A stretch of DNA of 64,000 nucleotides from CAVQJU01 sp963729215 (GTDB lineage Bacteria > Acidobacteriota > Vicinamibacteria > Vicinamibacterales > CAVVIG01), in contig CAVSND010000031.1 in assembly GCA_963729215.1 (NCBI GenBank), positions 372,001 through 436,000 of the forward strand, read 5' to 3'. The position numbers and the translations under genes are program-made. A model generated the notes under the pieces. That model worked only from the letters and a program-made list of their open reading frames with translations. It did no database searches and was not told the origin of the DNA. This document shows, piece by piece, positions 61,440-64,000 of the stretch (within the stretch, counting starts at the first letter, position 1; each line of letters opens with the position of its first letter).

Positions 61440-62850
61440 TGTGCTGGCGGGCGGCCATTTCCGTTACCACGCTCCAGACATACTGGACGAAGGGATACAG
61501 CGAAGCCTCGGCCAGCCGCTCGACGTCGCCGTGCGCCGGGTAGTTGACGTCCTCGGCTTCCGTCGAGGCGGGGCCGATGCCATACGACTGGATGCCCTTC
61601 GCTCGGAGTTGGGCCTGATCGCTCGCCCCGTTGGACATCGACGGCAGCACGGCGGCGCCGGGATATATCGTCCTGGCGGCCTGCTCCATCCGCCTGTACA
61701 TCTCCGTATCGAGCCTGGATGCCGGTGACGGAGGACGGCTCTGCGGCAGCGGCACGATTTTCACCGCGGGATCGGCGATCACCTTCGCCATCTCCGCATA
61801 GAACCTGTCGATGTCTTCGTCAGGCAGCGCCCGGATGTCGAGGGTGGCCTCGGCCTCGGACGGAATCACGTTTGCCCCCACGCCGGCTTTGAGCATGGTC
61901 GGGACGACGGAGGTGCGCAGCATGGAGTATTCGCCTGGCAAGTGTCTCCGCAAGTACGCCTGGGCACGAGCCGCGGCCTTCGGATCGAGCAGCGCCTTGA
62001 AGATTGCCGACAACTCTGGCGGACTGCTCCGGGCGAGTCCTTCAAAATAGCGGCGCGTGGTGTCGTTGAGGCGCATGGGCGTCTGCCATCGGCCGACCTT
62101 TTCGACCGCGGCGCTCAGGTGAATCAGGGCGTTGTCCATGCGTGGTTCCGAGCCGTGCCCGGCGGTGCCACTGGCCACCAGTCGCACGCGTGCGGGCAGC
62201 TTCTCCGCCGTGCCGATGTCGACGTTCGTGACCCGCCCGCCGTCGATGGTCGCGCCACCGCCTTCCGTCATCGCGAATTCGGCGTCGATCTCGGCGAAGT
62301 GCTCGCGGACCATGAAGTTGATGCCAACGCCAGTCACGTCGGCTTCTTCACCCGATTCGGCGAGGAAGATCACGTCGCGATCGAGCGGCACGCCGAGGCG
62401 CTTCAGCATCAGCATGGTCATGAGATTGGCGGCCAGCACCGGCTTGTCGTCCTTGCTGCCCCGCCCCCAGATGTAGCCATCCTTCATGACCGCGCCGAAC
62501 GGGTCCACGGGCCACTTCTCGCGCTGCACGCCGACAACGTCGGTGTGCGCGAGAATCAGCAGGGGCCGCCTGGATCCGTTGCCCTTGAGCCGCGCCACGA
62601 GGTTGGCGCGATCGGGATCAAGCGCAAACGTCTGCGTCGGAATGCCTTCCGCCTCGAGCGCCTTCCTCAGGTAGTCCACGGCGCGCGTCTCGTGGCCGGC
62701 CGTCGTGTCGAGCTGTACGAGGGCGCGGTAGCGCTCCAGAATTTCAGGCGAGAGCGTCTTCCAGTCGACGGCCCTGGGCGCCGCGGGAGTTTGTGCTCCC
62801 AGCGAGCAGAGAGCGCCCACGGCGAGCACGAGGGTCATCATGCGTTTCAT
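61399..62850 (-). CDS. M20-family metallopeptidase, secreted
   Basis: Zinc-dependent carboxypeptidase/dipeptidase, 483 aa from the ATG at MKRMMTLVLAVGALCSLGAQ, a Sec signal peptide with cleavage after Ala-Gln region. Zinc ligands and catalysis are seen in ILAHTDVVG (His and Asp), WGRGSKDDKP (bridging Asp), AESGEEADV (catalytic Glu pair), and a late His in YPAHGD. The lid domain has SGTAGHGSEPRMDNA. The C-terminal RERLAAERKRKT is encoded by 7-nt repeats and is probably not part of the fold. It is 34 bases after the radical-SAM gene. Confidence 0.9.
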   Translation of the reverse strand: MKRMMTLVLAVGALCSLGAQTPAAPRAVDWKTLSPEILERYRALVQLDTTAGHETRAVDYLRKALEAEGIPTQTFALDPDRANLVARLKGNGSRRPLLILAHTDVVGVQREKWPVDPFGAVMKDGYIWGRGSKDDKPVLAANLMTMLMLKRLGVPLDRDVIFLAESGEEADVTGVGINFMVREHFAEIDAEFAMTEGGGATIDGGRVTNVDIGTAEKLPARVRLVASGTAGHGSEPRMDNALIHLSAAVEKVGRWQTPMRLNDTTRRYFEGLARSSPPELSAIFKALLDPKAAARAQAYLRRHLPGEYSMLRTSVVPTMLKAGVGANVIPSEAEATLDIRALPDEDIDRFYAEMAKVIADPAVKIVPLPQSRPPSPASRLDTEMYRRMEQAARTIYPGAAVLPSMSNGASDQAQLRAKGIQSYGIGPASTEAEDVNYPAHGDVERLAEASLYPFVQYVWSVVTEMAARQHSRERLAAERKRKT

Positions 62851-62883
62851 GCGGACAATGTAGCAGACGGCGCGCTCCACGTC

Positions 62884-64000
62884 CTAGATTCCGCGTTCGA
62901 CGCTCGCTTTCTCGCGACCGAGGACATCGAAGGGTCTTGACGCAGCCTCGCCGCCGGCGTCCGTCACTTTCGAGAGCACGGATTCGAGCACCGGGGTCAT
63001 GCACCGCAGCTGCCTCGCTCGAATCATCAGGTTCCAGAGGGACTCAAACTTCTTCCAGCCCGCTGCATAGAAAAAATGCTTCGCCTGGTGCTTGACCGTG
63101 CCGTGCGAGAGCGACGCCCGCGCAATCGACGACCAGCGGTAGAACTCCTTGTACGCCCAGTCGTATCCGGCTTTCAGCCGCTCAGGGGACATTCGTGCCG
63201 GGCGGAACACCACGTGGCGGGTGTCGTACAAATCCCAGTCGAAGGTCGTCAGGCGGCCCTGCTCGAGCATCTTCGCGTACAGCCTCGTTCCCGGGTACGG
63301 CGTCTGGATGTGAAACGTCGCCGTCGTGATCCCGTGGTTGATCGCCCAGTCCACGGTCCGCCGGAACACATCACTGTCGTCGTCGTCCATCCCGAAGACA
63401 AAGCTGCCGTTGATCATGATGCCGAGCCGATGGAGGCGGTCGGTGACAGCCGTATAGTCGCGTCCCAGATTCTGGCGCTTGTTGCTCCGCGCCAGATTGC
63501 CCGGCGTCAGGCTTTCGAAGCCGACGAACAGGCTCCGCAGCCCGGCCTCGGCCGCCCGTTCGATCAGATCGTCCCGGAGGACGGAATCAACGGTCGCCGC
63601 GCCCTGAAACAACCGCCCCATTCCCCGCATGCCATCGAACAGCGCCCGCGCGAATCGCCGGTCGCCCAGCAGATGGTCGTCGAGGAAGTACAGATGGCGT
63701 CCCGGCAGTCGATCGATTTCGGCCAGCGCGGCATCCACACGCTGGGTGTAGAACGAGCGGCCGCGCTCGAAGAAGGCGTCCTTGTAGCAGAAGTCGCAGT
63801 GCTCCGGGCAACCGCGCGTCACGACGATGGAGTTCGGAACCAGGTAGCGGCGTCTCGCGATCAGGTCGCGGCGAATCGGTGGCAGGTGGTCCAGGGTGCG
63901 GCCGTCGGTCGAGCGATACACGGCGCGCGGCCTGCCGGCCCGGAACTCCTGCAGGAACAGGGGAAACGTCTGCTCGCCCGGCCCGAGGAATATCGCGTCG
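62884..64000 (-). CDS. B12-binding-type radical SAM enzyme, N-terminus cut by window edge
   Basis: The frame is open to the window end; the first residues seen are DAIFLGPGEQTFPLFLQEF, the tail of a cobalamin-binding-like domain, so the true start lies outside. The radical-SAM cluster is CPEHCDFCYKD, followed by a TIM-barrel with YFLDDHLLGD and SLFVGFESL. The C-terminal part (FDWDLYDTRHVVFRPARMSPE) is typical of the BchE/HpnJ-like group whose members modify lipids, porphyrins or peptides. The reaction cannot be told from sequence. The C-terminal 60 residues are basic and variable. Confidence 0.85.
   Translation of the reverse strand, partial: DAIFLGPGEQTFPLFLQEFRAGRPRAVYRSTDGRTLDHLPPIRRDLIARRRYLVPNSIVVTRGCPEHCDFCYKDAFFERGRSFYTQRVDAALAEIDRLPGRHLYFLDDHLLGDRRFARALFDGMRGMGRLFQGAATVDSVLRDDLIERAAEAGLRSLFVGFESLTPGNLARSNKRQNLGRDYTAVTDRLHRLGIMINGSFVFGMDDDDSDVFRRTVDWAINHGITTATFHIQTPYPGTRLYAKMLEQGRLTTFDWDLYDTRHVVFRPARMSPERLKAGYDWAYKEFYRWSSIARASLSHGTVKHQAKHFFYAAGWKKFESLWNLMIRARQLRCMTPVLESVLSKVTDAGGEAASRPFDVLGREKASVERGI

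Overview
The window reads as a high-GC Gram-negative chromosome with an outer membrane (TonB-dependent receptor, OmpA-type protein), Tat export and type IV pili. The gene style fits Acidobacteriota, perhaps a Vicinamibacteria-like soil lineage: a TatC with an acidic N-terminal extension, a pyruvoyl-dependent arginine decarboxylase, a zinc-tailed archaeal-style ProRS, and a two-Cys pilin. The taxonomy is inference only. I see no tRNA, rRNA, CRISPR array, insertion sequence or prophage. Both ends cut genes: a TonB-dependent receptor on the left and a B12/radical-SAM enzyme on the right.

Region 1 (2.1-13.4 kb, + strand) is a translation and RNA-metabolism block: rimO, then rimP-nusA-infB-rbfA-nrnA-truB-rpsO-pnp, with a hairpin/U-tract leader before rimP and a structured leader before rpsO. 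Region 2 (13.4-31 kb) is mixed housekeeping: a Tat-exported cupredoxin with a degenerate CuA site, an M48 protease, a DUF4097 lipoprotein, smc, a C-terminal processing protease, tatA-tatC, an OmpA-type protein, a HEAT-repeat protein, proS-nadB and divergent aroB.

Region 3 (30-51.6 kb, - strand) is a type IV pilus supercluster. From high to low coordinates it runs outer-membrane protein, pilB, pilT, pilC, pilS, pilR and two almost identical pilA genes, each with its own sigma-54 promoter and matching upstream TGTCA elements. It continues with a VKOR-DsbA fusion, an ABC-2 transporter, a repeat protein, pilD, a second histidine kinase, three minor-pilin-like genes, two accessory proteins and a second sigma-54 activator. 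pilMNOPQ are not here. Region 4 (51.7-64 kb) has the arginine decarboxylase, a MarR regulator, a Yip1-like membrane protein, a MacA-type adaptor with two MacB-type permeases but no ATPase, an EF-G paralogue, a MATE transporter and an M20 peptidase.

Two window-wide patterns stand out. First, at least ten loci carry short tandem arrays with a strict 7-, 8- or 9-nt period; each array has its own unit, and five are built as two complementary arms able to form a long hairpin. Most lie at gene junctions, and several run into or through coding sequence (rimO, truB, nadB, peptidase C-terminus, pilW start). I do not recognise them as a named family. Second, seven genes carry in total nine single-base frame breaks, eight of them one extra base, often in short homopolymers. 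This looks like uncorrected sequencing indels more than gene decay.
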